Source: Muribaculaceae bacterium Zag1
GTDB taxonomy: Bacteria; Bacteroidota; Bacteroidia; Bacteroidales; Muribaculaceae
Assembly: GCA_002633115.1 (NCBI GenBank)
Contig: NWBJ01000069.1
Location: 57,385 to 110,359, forward strand
Length of the DNA stretch: 52,975 bases
Direction: 5' to 3'
Below are positions 42,871-51,869 of the stretch, piece by piece. The notes beneath the pieces were generated by a model. It was not told the origin of the DNA. It made no database searches and saw nothing but the letters and a program-made list of their open reading frames with translations. Positions within the stretch are counted from its first letter, which is position 1; every line of letters starts with the position of its first letter. The position numbers and the translations under genes are program-made.

Positions 42871-44259
42871 GATGACGTCGCGTACGTCGGGACCGAGGGG
42901 ATTCTCCTCCTCAACGGGGATGTCAGTGTTGACATTCTTGCAACCGATCAGACCGTACCAGAGGATGTAAGCAACCATCAGCACGATCAGCCAGTAGCTC
43001 TGTACGATGCCGACAGCGGGACGCAGCACCATGTCCTGGATCAGAGGCATCACACCGCCGCCGACCACGAGCATCATGAAGATACCCGATGCTTGCTCGG
43101 TGTACTTGCCGAGGCCCTCAACACAGAGGTTGAAGATACCGCCCCACATTACCGAGGTGCAGATACCGCAAGCAGCGATAAATGCGAATTTCAGAGGCAC
43201 AGGCACTCCGCTTACAGTCCAGGTGATGTCGCTGGGCAGCAAGATACCAGTGATCAAAAGCACGAGAGCGAGAGATGAGAGGGTGACGAGCTGAGCGCGA
43301 GTCGAAACCTTGGCGCTGATAGCTGAGCTGATAGTACGGCCAGCAAGCATAAGCAACCAGTAAGCGGCCACGAACGAGCCAGCCACTGCGGCTGCGCCAT
43401 CGATGGGCAGGCCATTGGCTCCGAAGATTTCCTGAGAGATGTAGAAGTTCATTTCGCCCGGGATACCAATCTCAACACCTACGTAGAAGAAGATAGCGAG
43501 AGCTCCGAACACAAAGTGACGGAACGACCAAGCCGAATGTTCATATTTGAGCTTCTGGATGCCACGTTCGCGAGCAGCGCGTGCGCGCTCAAGAGCGGGC
43601 TCAGGTATTTGCACATAGCTGATTACGATAAATGCTACCACAAAGATGCCCATGCCGATAAAGAGCAGAGGAGCTACGCTGCCCATAGTGGTGTGAGGGG
43701 TGACAGTGCCGATGAGGACGCCCACCAGGAAGGGGGTCAGAGTGCCAGAGAGCGAGTTGAGAGCGCCACCGGCCTGGATGAGCTGGTTGCCCTTGTTGCC
43801 GCCACCGCCGAGGATGTTGAGCATAGGGTTAACCACGGTGTTGAGCATACATACGCAGAAACCGCAGATGAATGCGCCGAGCAGGTAGATAAAGAGGTTG
43901 AGGGTAACAGGCACAGCGCTAACCACGCCATCAACAACCTTGTCATAGCTGAATACGATAGTTTCGGCTCCGAGCAAGCTTGAGAGGTATTGCACCAGCA
44001 GACCCACGATGCCCACGCCGAGAGCGATAAGGGCAGTCTTTTTGTAACCTACGGTGGTGAGCATCTTGCCAGCGGGGATGCCCATGAAGAGATAAGCTGC
44101 GAAGTTCATCATGTTACCCATCATGCCGGCCCAGTCATATTTGTAGCCCCAGATGTTGCCAAAGGGGGCGGCCATGTTGGTGACGAATGAGATCATCGCG
44201 AAGATGAAGAACATAGTGATGATGGCTATCACGCGTCCTTTTGAGCTTTGTTGTTCCAT
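42868..44259 (-). CDS. MFS transporter, FucP/GlcP-like sugar permease
   Basis: This about 463-residue inner-membrane protein has 12 membrane segments. The N-terminal helix SKGRVIAIITMFFIFAMISFVTN, the loop GMMGNMMNFAAYLFMGIPAGKMLTTVGYKKTAL and FCVCMLNTVVNPMLNILGG fit the FHS (L-fucose/glucose-galactose:H+ symporter) group. The substrate is not clear from sequence. The start at 44259 (MEQQSSKG) is taken; an in-frame ATG at 44313 adds an unlikely charged extension. The GH9 and GH3 enzymes in this window do not lie next to it. Confidence 0.9.
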   Translation of the reverse strand: MEQQSSKGRVIAIITMFFIFAMISFVTNMAAPFGNIWGYKYDWAGMMGNMMNFAAYLFMGIPAGKMLTTVGYKKTALIALGVGIVGLLVQYLSSLLGAETIVFSYDKVVDGVVSAVPVTLNLFIYLLGAFICGFCVCMLNTVVNPMLNILGGGGNKGNQLIQAGGALNSLSGTLTPFLVGVLIGTVTPHTTMGSVAPLLFIGMGIFVVAFIVISYVQIPEPALERARAARERGIQKLKYEHSAWSFRHFVFGALAIFFYVGVEIGIPGEMNFYISQEIFGANGLPIDGAAAVAGSFVAAYWLLMLAGRTISSAISAKVSTRAQLVTLSSLALVLLITGILLPSDITWTVSGVPVPLKFAFIAACGICTSVMWGGIFNLCVEGLGKYTEQASGIFMMLVVGGGVMPLIQDMVLRPAVGIVQSYWLIVLMVAYILWYGLIGCKNVNTDIPVEEENPLGPDVRDVI

Positions 44260-44404
44260 TGTCGATGATTGATTAATACTTTTTTTCTTTTCTTTAACTT
44301 TCAAGTCCTCCATGGCTTAAACAGTTTTTGAGTGAGAAATTATGGTTGATTGTCTATTAATATATCTTACAAAAAGCGTTGTTACTACTTAGTCCACCCT
44401 CGCA

Positions 44405-44440
44405 ATATTATCAATTTTTCACTTTTCATTTTTCATTACT
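44405..44440. repeat. TTTTTCATTTTTCATT word run
   Basis: Inverted ATGAAAA words (TTTTTCACTTTTCATTTTTCATTA) end at the stop codon of the YggS gene on minus. They run between that stop and the 5' side of the MFS gene. No partner arm is nearby. Confidence 0.7.
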
Positions 44441-45108
44441 CAATATTCTCTCGGCCCGAAAATCGCGGTGCCAATGCGCACCAGGTTGCTTCCGGCCTCG
44501 ATGGCGAGGGGGTAGTCGTGGCTCATGCCCATCGACAATACGTCAAAGCCGCGCAGGTCGGGGGCTATCTCTTTGATGCGTTGGTAGCAAGCGGCTATGT
44601 CGCGGAAATCGCGAGCCACTCGCTCCATATCGTCGGTATTGCTGGCCATGCCCATCACTCCGCAGATGTGGGTGGCGCGCAGCTGCTCAAATCGGCGGTC
44701 GCTGAAGTATGCCTCCAGTTCCTCGGGATAGAACCCGAACTTGGTCTCCTCCCGAGCCACATGCACCTGCATCAGCACGCGGGTGGTAACGCCGGCGCGC
44801 TCTGACTCCTTGTCGATCAGGTCAAGCAGGCGCTCGGTGTCGACGCTCTCGATCATGGCGACCTTGCCAACGAGCGAGCGCACCTTGTTGGTCTGCAGAT
44901 GGCCGATAAAGTGCCACTGCGTGTCAGCCGGCATCTGGGGTATCTTGGCCAGCAACTCCTGCTGGCGACTCTCGCCAAACAGGCGCTGACCGGCCTCGTA
45001 GGCCTCCATCAGCTCCTCGACGGGATGGAATTTAGAGACCGCGACCATCCTCACCCCCGCTGGGAGCGAGGCGCGGATCTCTTGTATATGCTGGGCTATA
45101 GGGGTCAT
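44440..45108 (-). CDS. YggS family pyridoxal phosphate homeostasis protein
   Basis: This 222-residue protein binds pyridoxal 5'-phosphate through the lysine in VRMVAVSKFHP and helps control vitamin B6 and amino-acid pools. Family motifs RLFGESRQQELLAKI, WHFIGHLQTNKVRSLV, MQVHVAREETKFGF and LSMGMSHDYPLAIEAGSNLVRIGTAIFG are all present. Its start overlaps the DUF4494 stop by 4 nt (ATGA), so the two are translationally coupled. Confidence 0.96.
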   Translation of the reverse strand: MTPIAQHIQEIRASLPAGVRMVAVSKFHPVEELMEAYEAGQRLFGESRQQELLAKIPQMPADTQWHFIGHLQTNKVRSLVGKVAMIESVDTERLLDLIDKESERAGVTTRVLMQVHVAREETKFGFYPEELEAYFSDRRFEQLRATHICGVMGMASNTDDMERVARDFRDIAACYQRIKEIAPDLRGFDVLSMGMSHDYPLAIEAGSNLVRIGTAIFGPREY

Positions 45109-45581
45109 TGGTTGGCAGCCTCTTTTTGCGAGGCATTTTTCACGGGGTAGACGTCAAGGATTTGAGTCTCATTAATTTGTGCTATATCGAAATCGGCCAT
45201 GGTATTTTTCATGCACTCCATAAATTCGTCGAGAGCGCCCTGGAAATCGCTGGCTTGCACCAGTGTCAGCACAGCCACCTTCTTCTCCACTGGGGGCTTG
45301 CCCACGGCAGCGGGCTTCTCATCGATGGTGGTGATGAGCCATTTCACCAGATACCACTTGTCGCCGGTGTCGTCATAAAAAATCTCTTGTATCTTGGTGC
45401 GCTTAACGGCCGACACCGAGAAATCGCCCGAGATGTAGGGCTGTCTCTCCTCGATGATGCGCTGCTCGGCCTCAGTGAACGACAAAGCATCGACCAGGAA
45501 AGTCTCGGTCACCTTCTTGACCGAGGTGCCGTTTTCCTGGAGCTTATCGTAGCGTACTTTACATTCAAACCAGTTTGCCAT
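45105..45581 (-). CDS. DUF4494 domain-containing protein
   Basis: This 158-residue cytoplasmic protein starts MANWFECKVRYDKLQENGTSVKKVTETFLVDALSFTEAEQRI and follows the DUF4494 pattern throughout, ending with a short charged tail. The family is common in Bacteroidetes, and its function is unknown. The upstream -7 element TAACTTTGCA (45620-45611 on minus) fits a promoter for the DUF4494-yggS pair. Confidence 0.92.
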   Translation of the reverse strand: MANWFECKVRYDKLQENGTSVKKVTETFLVDALSFTEAEQRIIEERQPYISGDFSVSAVKRTKIQEIFYDDTGDKWYLVKWLITTIDEKPAAVGKPPVEKKVAVLTLVQASDFQGALDEFMECMKNTMADFDIAQINETQILDVYPVKNASQKEAANQ

Positions 45582-45610
45582 ACGTGCAGATAGTGTTTTT
45601 TCTAATCAAC

Positions 45611-45620
45611 TGCAAAGTTA
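45611..45620 (-). promoter_or_regulatory. -7 element of the DUF4494-yggS operon
   Basis: The minus strand reads TAACTTTGCA, 30 nt upstream of the DUF4494 start. The upstream element is less clear. Confidence 0.65.
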
Positions 45621-45739
45621 AGAAATTTTGAGCAATCACGGCAATTTTTCTTTTGAAAAAATGTTATTACACTCATTTTCAGCGAACATTTGCAATTCTA
45701 CGCCGTTTTTCAAATAAAAACCACAAGGAATCTTTGGCA

Positions 45740-45831
45740 CCACGGATTACACGGATTACACGGATACCATCCGGATACGTATTCCAGGGTACCATGGACT
45801 CCCCTCAAAAATCCGTGTAATCTGTGGTTTT
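45740..45831. repeat. ACGGATTAC-word inverted repeat with CATCCGGAT core
   Basis: ACCACGGATTACACGGATT (45740-45758) and AATCCGTGTAATCTGTGGT (45813-45831) are complementary with one mismatch. Another GGATTACACGGAT copy follows the left arm. The middle has ACCATCCGGATAC. It lies between divergent genes (DUF4494 and amidase), so it is not their terminator. Confidence 0.85.
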
Positions 45832-45852
45832 TAAGATCAACTACCCACAATC

Positions 45853-45892
45853 CACAACTCATAACTCACAACTCTTAACTCATAACTCATAA
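45853..45892. repeat. ACTCATA word run directly upstream of the amidase start
   Basis: About four ACTCATAACTCACAACT-type words fill the 40 nt before the ATG at 45892. The last word, ACTCATAATG, contains the start codon. They occupy the ribosome-binding region. Confidence 0.8.
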
Positions 45893-47091
45893 TGAAGTCG
45901 TTGATTCGCGCTTATTTGGCCATGGCCTTGGGCCTGTTGGCATTTGTGATGGCCTTTTCGGCCGAGCCAGTTGATTCAATCTACGCCAAGCCCTGGTATG
46001 GGCGCACCCTCGATGGCGCCTTCCTGCTCTATGGCAATGGCGATGACCGCCTTGGCGGTTCCAAGATGGGCTTTATCGATTCGGGCATCCCAGTCGAGGT
46101 GACCGGCGAATCGGGCTACCTCTATCGGCTGCAGCTCTCGTCGGGCCGCTGGGCGTATATCGAGAAGAAATACGTCGACGCGGCTCCCTCGCTGACCTCG
46201 CTCCCGGCCGTCAACACCGGCAAATGGACCATCAAGAATATTGGCCGCTCTGACCAGATCACCATCTCGCTGCCTCGCCCCCTGCCCTATCGCTCATGGA
46301 CGCTGATCGACCCCATGACCATCTGCATCGAGCTGTACGGAGCCATGGACAATAGCAACTGGATGACCCAGACTGGCACCCTCGGCATGATCGACTATGC
46401 CTATTTTGAGCAGCCCGAGAGCGACGTCTACAAGATATACCTGCGGCTCAAACGGCAGTATTGCTGGGGCTACAGCCTGTCGTACCAGGGCAATTCGCTG
46501 GTCATCGATGTGCGCCATCAGCCTGACAAGCTTGACCTTAAGTATCTGACAATCGGCCTCGATGCCGGCCACGGCGGTTCGAATACCGGCGCAGTCAGCG
46601 CATCGGGCTTGACCGAAAAAGAGGCCAACCTTGACATCATCCTGCGGCTGCGCGACCTGTTGGAGAAAGCCGGTGCACGGGTGGTGCTGACTCGCGCCGA
46701 TGACACCAACCTGTCGATGGCCGAGCGCAAAAAAATCTGGAAGGATGCGCGTGTCGACCTGGCAGTGTCGGTGCACAACAATTCGGGCGGTGGCCCGGAT
46801 GCCAACCCCGGCACTTCGGTGTATTACAAGCATCTGTTTGACCGCCCATTGGCACAGTGCCTGTACAAGCGCATGCTCGACCTGGGTGTCAACGACTATG
46901 GGTTGACCTCCAACTTCAATTTCGCCCTCAACGCGCCCACTGACTATCCTAATGCGCTAGTCGAGGCGCTGTTCCTCTCATCGACCTACGAATCGGCCCT
47001 GCTCGCCGACCCCAAATACCGCCAAAAGATCGCCAAACAAATCTTCGACGGCCTCAAAGACTACCTCTCCCTCGTCAAATCCACTAAGTAA
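45892..47091 (+). CDS. N-acetylmuramoyl-L-alanine amidase with N-terminal SH3 domain
   Basis: This 399-residue exported enzyme cuts the amide bond between MurNAc and the stem peptide in peptidoglycan. A signal peptide (to about 24) is followed by an SH3-like domain (about 30-100), a middle AMIN-like region (about 105-215) and the Amidase_3 catalytic domain (about 220-395). Zinc ligands are the histidine in DAGHGG, the glutamate in EKEANLD and the histidine in SVHNNSGG; the catalytic glutamate is in VEALFLSS. The length is typical. Its stop lies 5 nt before a long inverted repeat shared with the next gene. Confidence 0.95.
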   Translation: MKSLIRAYLAMALGLLAFVMAFSAEPVDSIYAKPWYGRTLDGAFLLYGNGDDRLGGSKMGFIDSGIPVEVTGESGYLYRLQLSSGRWAYIEKKYVDAAPSLTSLPAVNTGKWTIKNIGRSDQITISLPRPLPYRSWTLIDPMTICIELYGAMDNSNWMTQTGTLGMIDYAYFEQPESDVYKIYLRLKRQYCWGYSLSYQGNSLVIDVRHQPDKLDLKYLTIGLDAGHGGSNTGAVSASGLTEKEANLDIILRLRDLLEKAGARVVLTRADDTNLSMAERKKIWKDARVDLAVSVHNNSGGGPDANPGTSVYYKHLFDRPLAQCLYKRMLDLGVNDYGLTSNFNFALNAPTDYPNALVEALFLSSTYESALLADPKYRQKIAKQIFDGLKDYLSLVKSTK

Positions 47092-47095
47092 CTAA

Positions 47096-47172
47096 GACCG
47101 TAAGGACATAAGAAACGTAAGGACATAAGGCTCAAAATCTTATGTCCTTACGTTTCTTATGTCCTTACGGTC
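47096..47172. repeat. 34-nt-arm inverted repeat of the ACATAAGG family, copy 2
   Basis: The arms 47096-47129 (starts GACCGTAAGGACATAAGA) and 47139-47172 are perfectly complementary over 34 nt with a 9-nt loop. Each arm has two GTAAGGACATAAG words. The right arm overlaps the stop of the minus-strand phosphoesterase gene. It lies between convergent genes, so it could be a shared terminator here. Copy 1 at 11661 has homologous arms between divergent genes. Confidence 0.92.
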
Positions 47173-48997
47173 ATTCCCGCCGTAGGCGCAACACAGTACC
47201 CTCCACCAACGAGAGCCAGAGGGAGCCATCGACGGGGTCGATGTCGATGCCATTGATTTCGCTCGAGCCTAGGCAGCGCTGCCATGCCACGCGCCGCTGG
47301 CGCGTATCAACCGCCGTGAGCAGCCCTCGCCTGCTGCCCACATACGCCACGCCGTCGCGCTCGACTATTGGGCACGGCGCATGATCATACCCGATGCCCA
47401 TATCCACCGTCCACAGCTCAGTAAACACCGGAGCCTTGGCATCGACAGCCACCAATTCGCCATCCATCGTCTTGGCGTACACCACTTTGCCGTCAGCGCT
47501 TGCGCCCATGCTCTCGCGATATCGATGGCTCTTATCGCGCCAGCGCGTCTGGCCCGTGCGTCGGTCGATGCTGGTCATATACCTGTCCGGCGCCACAATC
47601 ACTACCGCGCTGTCAGTCACCATCGGCACAACATTGCCGGGCGACAGCAACTGTTGCTTAGAGCCATTGGTCCATGCCCAGCGCAGTTCGCCTGTCTGCG
47701 CATCTATGCAGCGCAGAGCGCCATCCCAAGCCCCGAATATCAGGTCATCGCCGCTGAGCGTGGGTTGCGCTTGGCAGTAATTCCCGAGAGAATCATAACT
47801 CCAGACCAGCGCCCCCGACAGGGCATTGCGCCGCTCCATGCGCTTGTAGCCGCCTTGATAGTAGGCATCTCCATCCACCAGTCCGTCAGCCACATAGGGG
47901 CCTTGGCCTGAGGGCAGTTTCTCTACGACTTGGCCCGTAGCTGCATCAATAATCCATATCGCCTCGGCAGCCGGAAAAGCCACCTTGCCGCCTGGCAGTA
48001 CGGTCGGACGAGAGAAGAGCGAAGCCCCAGTTGGCACTGCCCAGCGCCTCTGGCCGGTAGTCTTGCTGACGGCAACCGCCTCGCCCAGCGAGTTGCCGAA
48101 ATACACATTCTCGGCATCGGCAGCCACGCGAGTGAAGATTGATGCCGCATCGGCGTAGAATGGCGTCTCCGCCTGAGGCATCAGGCTGTCGGCGGCGTGA
48201 GGCGCGATCAGCGGAGCGTTGACGAATGCCGCCTTGCGCTCCATGGCTCGGCCAGTGGGTTTGTTGAATACTCGCAGCGAGTCGCTCGATATCTCCACCA
48301 CGGCATAACCGCCGAGGGTGTCGCCCTTCATGGCCAGAGCGCGAGTCATCATGGCCGGGATGTGACCCGCTATCTGATAGGGTTGCCAATGGTGGTAATG
48401 GCCATTGACATGCAGCATCACCGGGTAGTGCGTAAGCGTCTGGGCATAAGTGCCATAGTTGTCGAGGTCATCCTTGCGCACCGGGTAGTGGTTGAACGAC
48501 AGTACCCTGCGCTTGCCATCCTGGGTGAGCCTATCCAGTTCACGTTCCATCCACGCTAAGTCTTCGCGCTTGACATGGCCGTCGCCCATCTTCATGTATG
48601 GGCCGCAGTTGATGCCAATGGCGACAATCGAGTCGTTGTACCACAGAAATCGGTCAGAACCCCACAGGTCGACAAAGGTCTTTGTGGCGCTCTGGCTCCA
48701 GTTGTTTTCATGGTTGCCGGGGAGCACAAACAGTGGGTGCTCGATGTCATCGAGGATTGACTTAACATACTTGAGCTCAGAGTCTAAGCCCTGGTTGGTG
48801 AGGTCGCCGTTCATCACCACTATGTCATAGTCGGCGGCGTTGATGTCCGCTACCGCGCGGCGCAGCAGCGTGTCGCAGCGGTTGCCCTCGGTGACATGCA
48901 CATCGCTCAGCACAGCCACCCTCAGCGGCCGCTGCGCCATCGCAGCCACCGCCATCCCCGTCGCCATCGCGGCCACCAAAATCATCTTAATTCCCAT
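47171..48997 (-). CDS. Metallophosphoesterase fused to a PQQ-type beta-propeller
   Basis: This about 608-residue exported protein has a signal peptide (MGIKMILVAAMATGMAVAAMAQ). The calcineurin-like phosphoesterase domain (about 25-290) shows the metal motifs VLSDVHV, MNGDLTNQG, LPGNHENN, NHYPV and VNGHYHH. The C-terminal half (about 320-605) is a propeller with repeats such as GRRRWAVPTG-like TGQRRWAVPTG, TGELRWAWTNG and TGQTRWRD, the WxxxxG pattern of PQQ repeats. The promoter -7 element at 49035-49026 fixes the start at 48997 rather than 49030. The substrate is unknown. Confidence 0.9.
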   Translation of the reverse strand: MGIKMILVAAMATGMAVAAMAQRPLRVAVLSDVHVTEGNRCDTLLRRAVADINAADYDIVVMNGDLTNQGLDSELKYVKSILDDIEHPLFVLPGNHENNWSQSATKTFVDLWGSDRFLWYNDSIVAIGINCGPYMKMGDGHVKREDLAWMERELDRLTQDGKRRVLSFNHYPVRKDDLDNYGTYAQTLTHYPVMLHVNGHYHHWQPYQIAGHIPAMMTRALAMKGDTLGGYAVVEISSDSLRVFNKPTGRAMERKAAFVNAPLIAPHAADSLMPQAETPFYADAASIFTRVAADAENVYFGNSLGEAVAVSKTTGQRRWAVPTGASLFSRPTVLPGGKVAFPAAEAIWIIDAATGQVVEKLPSGQGPYVADGLVDGDAYYQGGYKRMERRNALSGALVWSYDSLGNYCQAQPTLSGDDLIFGAWDGALRCIDAQTGELRWAWTNGSKQQLLSPGNVVPMVTDSAVVIVAPDRYMTSIDRRTGQTRWRDKSHRYRESMGASADGKVVYAKTMDGELVAVDAKAPVFTELWTVDMGIGYDHAPCPIVERDGVAYVGSRRGLLTAVDTRQRRVAWQRCLGSSEINGIDIDPVDGSLWLSLVEGTVLRLRRE

Positions 48998-49025
48998 AGT
49001 CTTTATCTTTTTAAGTCTAATTTCT

Positions 49026-49035
49026 CGCAAAGTTA
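49026..49035 (-). promoter_or_regulatory. -7 element of the phosphoesterase gene
   Basis: TAACTTTGCG on the minus strand, 28 nt upstream of the ATG at 48997. The in-frame ATG at 49030 lies inside it and can be excluded. Confidence 0.7.
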
Positions 49036-49055
49036 CTAATTTTATTTGATAACTT

Positions 49056-49197
49056 AACCACGAAGATAAACTTAACCACGAAGGTCTCTAATTTTGTACT
49101 CCGGAGTACAAAATTAGAGACCTTAGTGAAATCCTTCGAGACCTTCGTGGTTTCTATTCATTAGACCTTCGTGGTTTCTATTCATTAAGGTGGTTTT
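49056..49197. repeat. Composite palindrome and CCACGAAGG/CCTTCGTGG repeats
   Basis: A perfect 44-bp palindrome (49081-49124; starts AAGGTCTCTAATTTTG) has TAATTTTGTA in each arm. It is flanked on the left by two TTAACCACGAAG words and on the right by two tandem 24-nt units that start ACCTTCGTGGTTTC (49141-49164, 49165-49188). The left AACCACGAAGGTCT also pairs with the right AGACCTTCGTGGTT. No ORF. Confidence 0.9.
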
Positions 49198-49244
49198 AGA
49201 ACAATTTCTGTGTTAAAATTGAGCAATTTTTAGAATTTTTTTCG

Positions 49245-49254
49245 TAACTTTGTC
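49245..49254 (+). promoter_or_regulatory. -7 element of the first fimbrillin gene
   Basis: TAACTTTGTC, 81 nt upstream of the ATG at 49336. It matches the consensus in the TAnnTTTG part. The upstream element is not well placed. Confidence 0.55.
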
Positions 49255-49335
49255 GATTAATTTACACCCAGGGGCAGCGGCACAGGGCCGCTCTGCCTCG
49301 CCTTGCGTATAACACATTGATTGACAAAGACATTT

Positions 49336-50496
49336 ATGCATAACTACAGACACGCTACTCTCCCATTCATCTTAGCGTCGACCGTTGCTGCGGGGTTGCT
49401 CTGTTCGTGCGGTTCTTCTAAAGAAGAAGAGCCCCAGCCCTCCCCGTCCCTCTCCTATCCTATGACCTTCCAAGCCACCGCCGGCCAAGCCGCCCAATCC
49501 CGCGCCAGCGAAACAGCCTTAGAGGACGTCCACCAGACATTCGGCGTATGGGCATATAAAACCAATTCTGAGGGTGGCACCGAGGCAGTGCTGATGCATT
49601 CCGACGGCAATGCCTACGAGACACGCTACGAGTCCCCTGAATGGCATTACGATGTGATGACCCAAAACGAGCGTATCCAGCAATACATCCGCTATTGGGA
49701 CCTCTCGGCCAAGGATTATTGGTTCACAGCTTACGCTCCCTATTATGTCAACGGCGCAGATGCCCATGATTCAAATAAATACAATATATCTCTCACTCCC
49801 GACCGATTAGGGGTTAATATCCACCATGTACAAGGCAATCTCCTCACCACCGACGACTCTGCCGTAGATTGGGTAGTGGCCACCCATCAGCGCATAGCTG
49901 GCACCACGGTTCTGGATTATGACATTTACGCCAATCCATCAAAAACTGGAGATCCACATTCTACCCATACCACTCTTACCGATGTGGTGAGTCCAATTTT
50001 CCATCATATTCTCTCTAAAGTTGAATTTAAGTTATACAATAGCGGAGAGACCCCAGCCTCAGTCAGCTCAATCACTCTGACCCTAACTGATGCACTCAAA
50101 ACAGAGGGGAATTTCACAGGCGCGTCATTTACCCTCTCTTCCCCGGAAGCTGAATCTACATCCTTCCCTATTGTTCTTTCTCTCCCAACCTCCTTCAATG
50201 CAACGGACAAGGATGGTGCCACCTCACTTTGCGAGACATTACAATTGCCACAAGAATTAGCTGACAAGAAGCTTAATGTTTCCATTACCATCACAGATGG
50301 CGAAACAACCACTACTCTTACCGACACATTTGACTTCGATGAGACTATAAAACTTTGGGAAGGCGAAAAGTACTACATTTACACCTTATCCTTCAGCTTT
50401 ACCAAGGGTTCATCTGAGATTATCCTCATGACAGTCACAGCCGAATCCTGGACCCAAGGCGAGCTCCTCGAAACCGACACCCAAACCAACTGGTAG
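49336..50496 (+). CDS. Fimbrillin family lipoprotein A
   Basis: This about 386-residue protein has a lipoprotein signal peptide ending in LLCSCGSS, followed by an acidic patch. The mature part has the two-domain fimbrillin pattern: SRASETALEDVHQTFGVWAYKTN, YWFTAYAPYYVNG, a VSPIFHHILSKVEFKLYNSG segment and the closing beta strands ETIKLWEGEKYYIYTLSFSF. Such Mfa1/FimA-type proteins are exported as lipoproteins, cut and polymerised into adhesive fimbriae. The ATG at 49336 is used rather than TTG 49321. The strongly beta-rich, threonine-rich C-terminal half fits a fimbrial stalk subunit. Which position it has in the fibre is unknown. Confidence 0.85.
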   Translation: MHNYRHATLPFILASTVAAGLLCSCGSSKEEEPQPSPSLSYPMTFQATAGQAAQSRASETALEDVHQTFGVWAYKTNSEGGTEAVLMHSDGNAYETRYESPEWHYDVMTQNERIQQYIRYWDLSAKDYWFTAYAPYYVNGADAHDSNKYNISLTPDRLGVNIHHVQGNLLTTDDSAVDWVVATHQRIAGTTVLDYDIYANPSKTGDPHSTHTTLTDVVSPIFHHILSKVEFKLYNSGETPASVSSITLTLTDALKTEGNFTGASFTLSSPEAESTSFPIVLSLPTSFNATDKDGATSLCETLQLPQELADKKLNVSITITDGETTTTLTDTFDFDETIKLWEGEKYYIYTLSFSFTKGSSEIILMTVTAESWTQGELLETDTQTNW

Positions 50497-50546
50497 GATG
50501 CCATCAAAAGAAACTATTCAAAAATCCCTTATATGAGGTATTTACA

Positions 50547-50654
50547 GTGCGTAGCACGAGGCTTGTCTGTTAACCCCACATGGAGTGCTAAGCACGGAAT
50601 GTGGGGTATCGGGACATTCCTCCCTTTTCTAAGAGTGCGTAGCACGGCTCTCAA
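50547..50654. repeat. GTGCGTAGCACG repeat between the fimbrillin genes
   Basis: GTGCGTAGCACG occurs at about 50549 and 50636, with the relative GTGCTAAGCACG between them. CCCCACAT and ATGTGGGG form an inverted pair around the middle copy. Each word is itself a short palindrome. Together they could form several hairpins. Confidence 0.75.
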
Positions 50655-50672
50655 GAACTAATCCTAAATAAC

Positions 50673-51833
50673 ATGAAAAGATATAGCATTTACATATTCA
50701 CCACTGCCTTTGCCTTGGCCAGCTGCTCAGGAGGCGATGACGAGCCAAAGAGCCAAGTCGCCACCTCGCCACAGATACTGATAGGCACTGGCTCGAGCAG
50801 CATCGGCTGGTCAGCCGTGGCCACCAGCCGCGTTGAACACCCAGACATATCCACCGTTATGCCCACCACCATGGGCGTGTGGGGGTATATTAGCGGCACC
50901 ACGGTATTTGAAAACCAAAAGATGTTTTATTTGGATAGCCTAAAAGATGGTGATCCAATCACGAAGGCTGAATGGGATAATTATTCCCCAAATAAATGGC
51001 CTTACAAACCTACTAAGGAATGGGGCCCCAGTACCGCCTACCAATTTGCCGCATACGCTCCCTATCTTGACCCTAGTGGAGAAAGAAAGGCAGAATTGCT
51101 AAATTCTGAAGGCGATGCTGCCGCGATGGGCACTATCTCCCAACTGCGTTGGAGCCACATTCCTCGCAGCGGAGCCACTGACTATATGTTTGGCACCTCG
51201 ATAGTCAACTATACCAGCAAAGCGACTACAGGTAACCCCGAGCAGCAGGTGACCCTCCGCCATATCGGCACGCGCCTTAGATTCAATTTCTTGATGGGAG
51301 AGGAATTCCTCGAGCTGCGTCGCTTGCACCTCAAGGAGGTTTCTATCGAGACCCCCAACGGGGCACTCTATACCGTGACCGTAAACTATGACTCTGATGG
51401 CAATGCCTCGACACCTATCTGGGAGGCTGAAACCACCACCAAAGATAATACGTGGGAGAATCTAATCCATGAGACCAACACAGACGATGGCTATCTCTGG
51501 CTGACAAACTCTTACCAGCCATTTGGCAGTTGCTACGTTTATCCAGGCCAAAGCATGGAGACCCTAAATGTGAAGGTAACTTATGATGTCTACGACCTCA
51601 GCACGCTGAGTGACTTCGAGTCTGGGAAATCCGATATTCCCGGCCAGCTGCTGCGCGAGAATGACACTGCCACCAACGTGGTCTGGCTCAAGCTGATTGA
51701 CAATACCCAGGTTGGCGATCGTGTGCTCGAGGCTGGGAAATATTTCGATGTGATGATCCGCATCGAGCCAGCGTTCATATATGTGCTTTCCGACAACGAC
51801 CCAACAGCGGATGGGTATATAATAATAGAATAG
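50673..51833 (+). CDS. Fimbrillin family lipoprotein B
   Basis: This 386-residue protein has the lipobox LASCSGGDDE after MKRYSIYIFTTAFA. The N-terminal domain has SRVEHPDISTVMPTTMGVWGYIS, YQFAAYAPYLDPSG, and TLRHIGTRLRFNFLMGEEF, the fimbrillin-type core with the invariant H-x-x-T/S-K/R region. The C-terminal domain closes with GKYFDVMIRIEPAFIYVLS. It follows fimbrillin A and likely forms part of the same fimbria, as an accessory or anchor subunit. The size is near normal. The relation is by pattern, not by high identity that I can verify. Confidence 0.85.
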   Translation: MKRYSIYIFTTAFALASCSGGDDEPKSQVATSPQILIGTGSSSIGWSAVATSRVEHPDISTVMPTTMGVWGYISGTTVFENQKMFYLDSLKDGDPITKAEWDNYSPNKWPYKPTKEWGPSTAYQFAAYAPYLDPSGERKAELLNSEGDAAAMGTISQLRWSHIPRSGATDYMFGTSIVNYTSKATTGNPEQQVTLRHIGTRLRFNFLMGEEFLELRRLHLKEVSIETPNGALYTVTVNYDSDGNASTPIWEAETTTKDNTWENLIHETNTDDGYLWLTNSYQPFGSCYVYPGQSMETLNVKVTYDVYDLSTLSDFESGKSDIPGQLLRENDTATNVVWLKLIDNTQVGDRVLEAGKYFDVMIRIEPAFIYVLSDNDPTADGYIIIE

Positions 51834-51859
51834 GCCCCCCAGCCCCCGCAGCGGGGGAG
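51834..51859. repeat. C-rich repeat, short inverted relative
   Basis: CCCCCGCAGCGGGGG (51843-51857) is the same hairpin core as the CCGCTGCGGGGG of the repeat at 1-47, here directly after the fimbrillin B stop and in the opposite orientation. Confidence 0.7.
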
Positions 51860-51869
51860 TTGCCATCCG

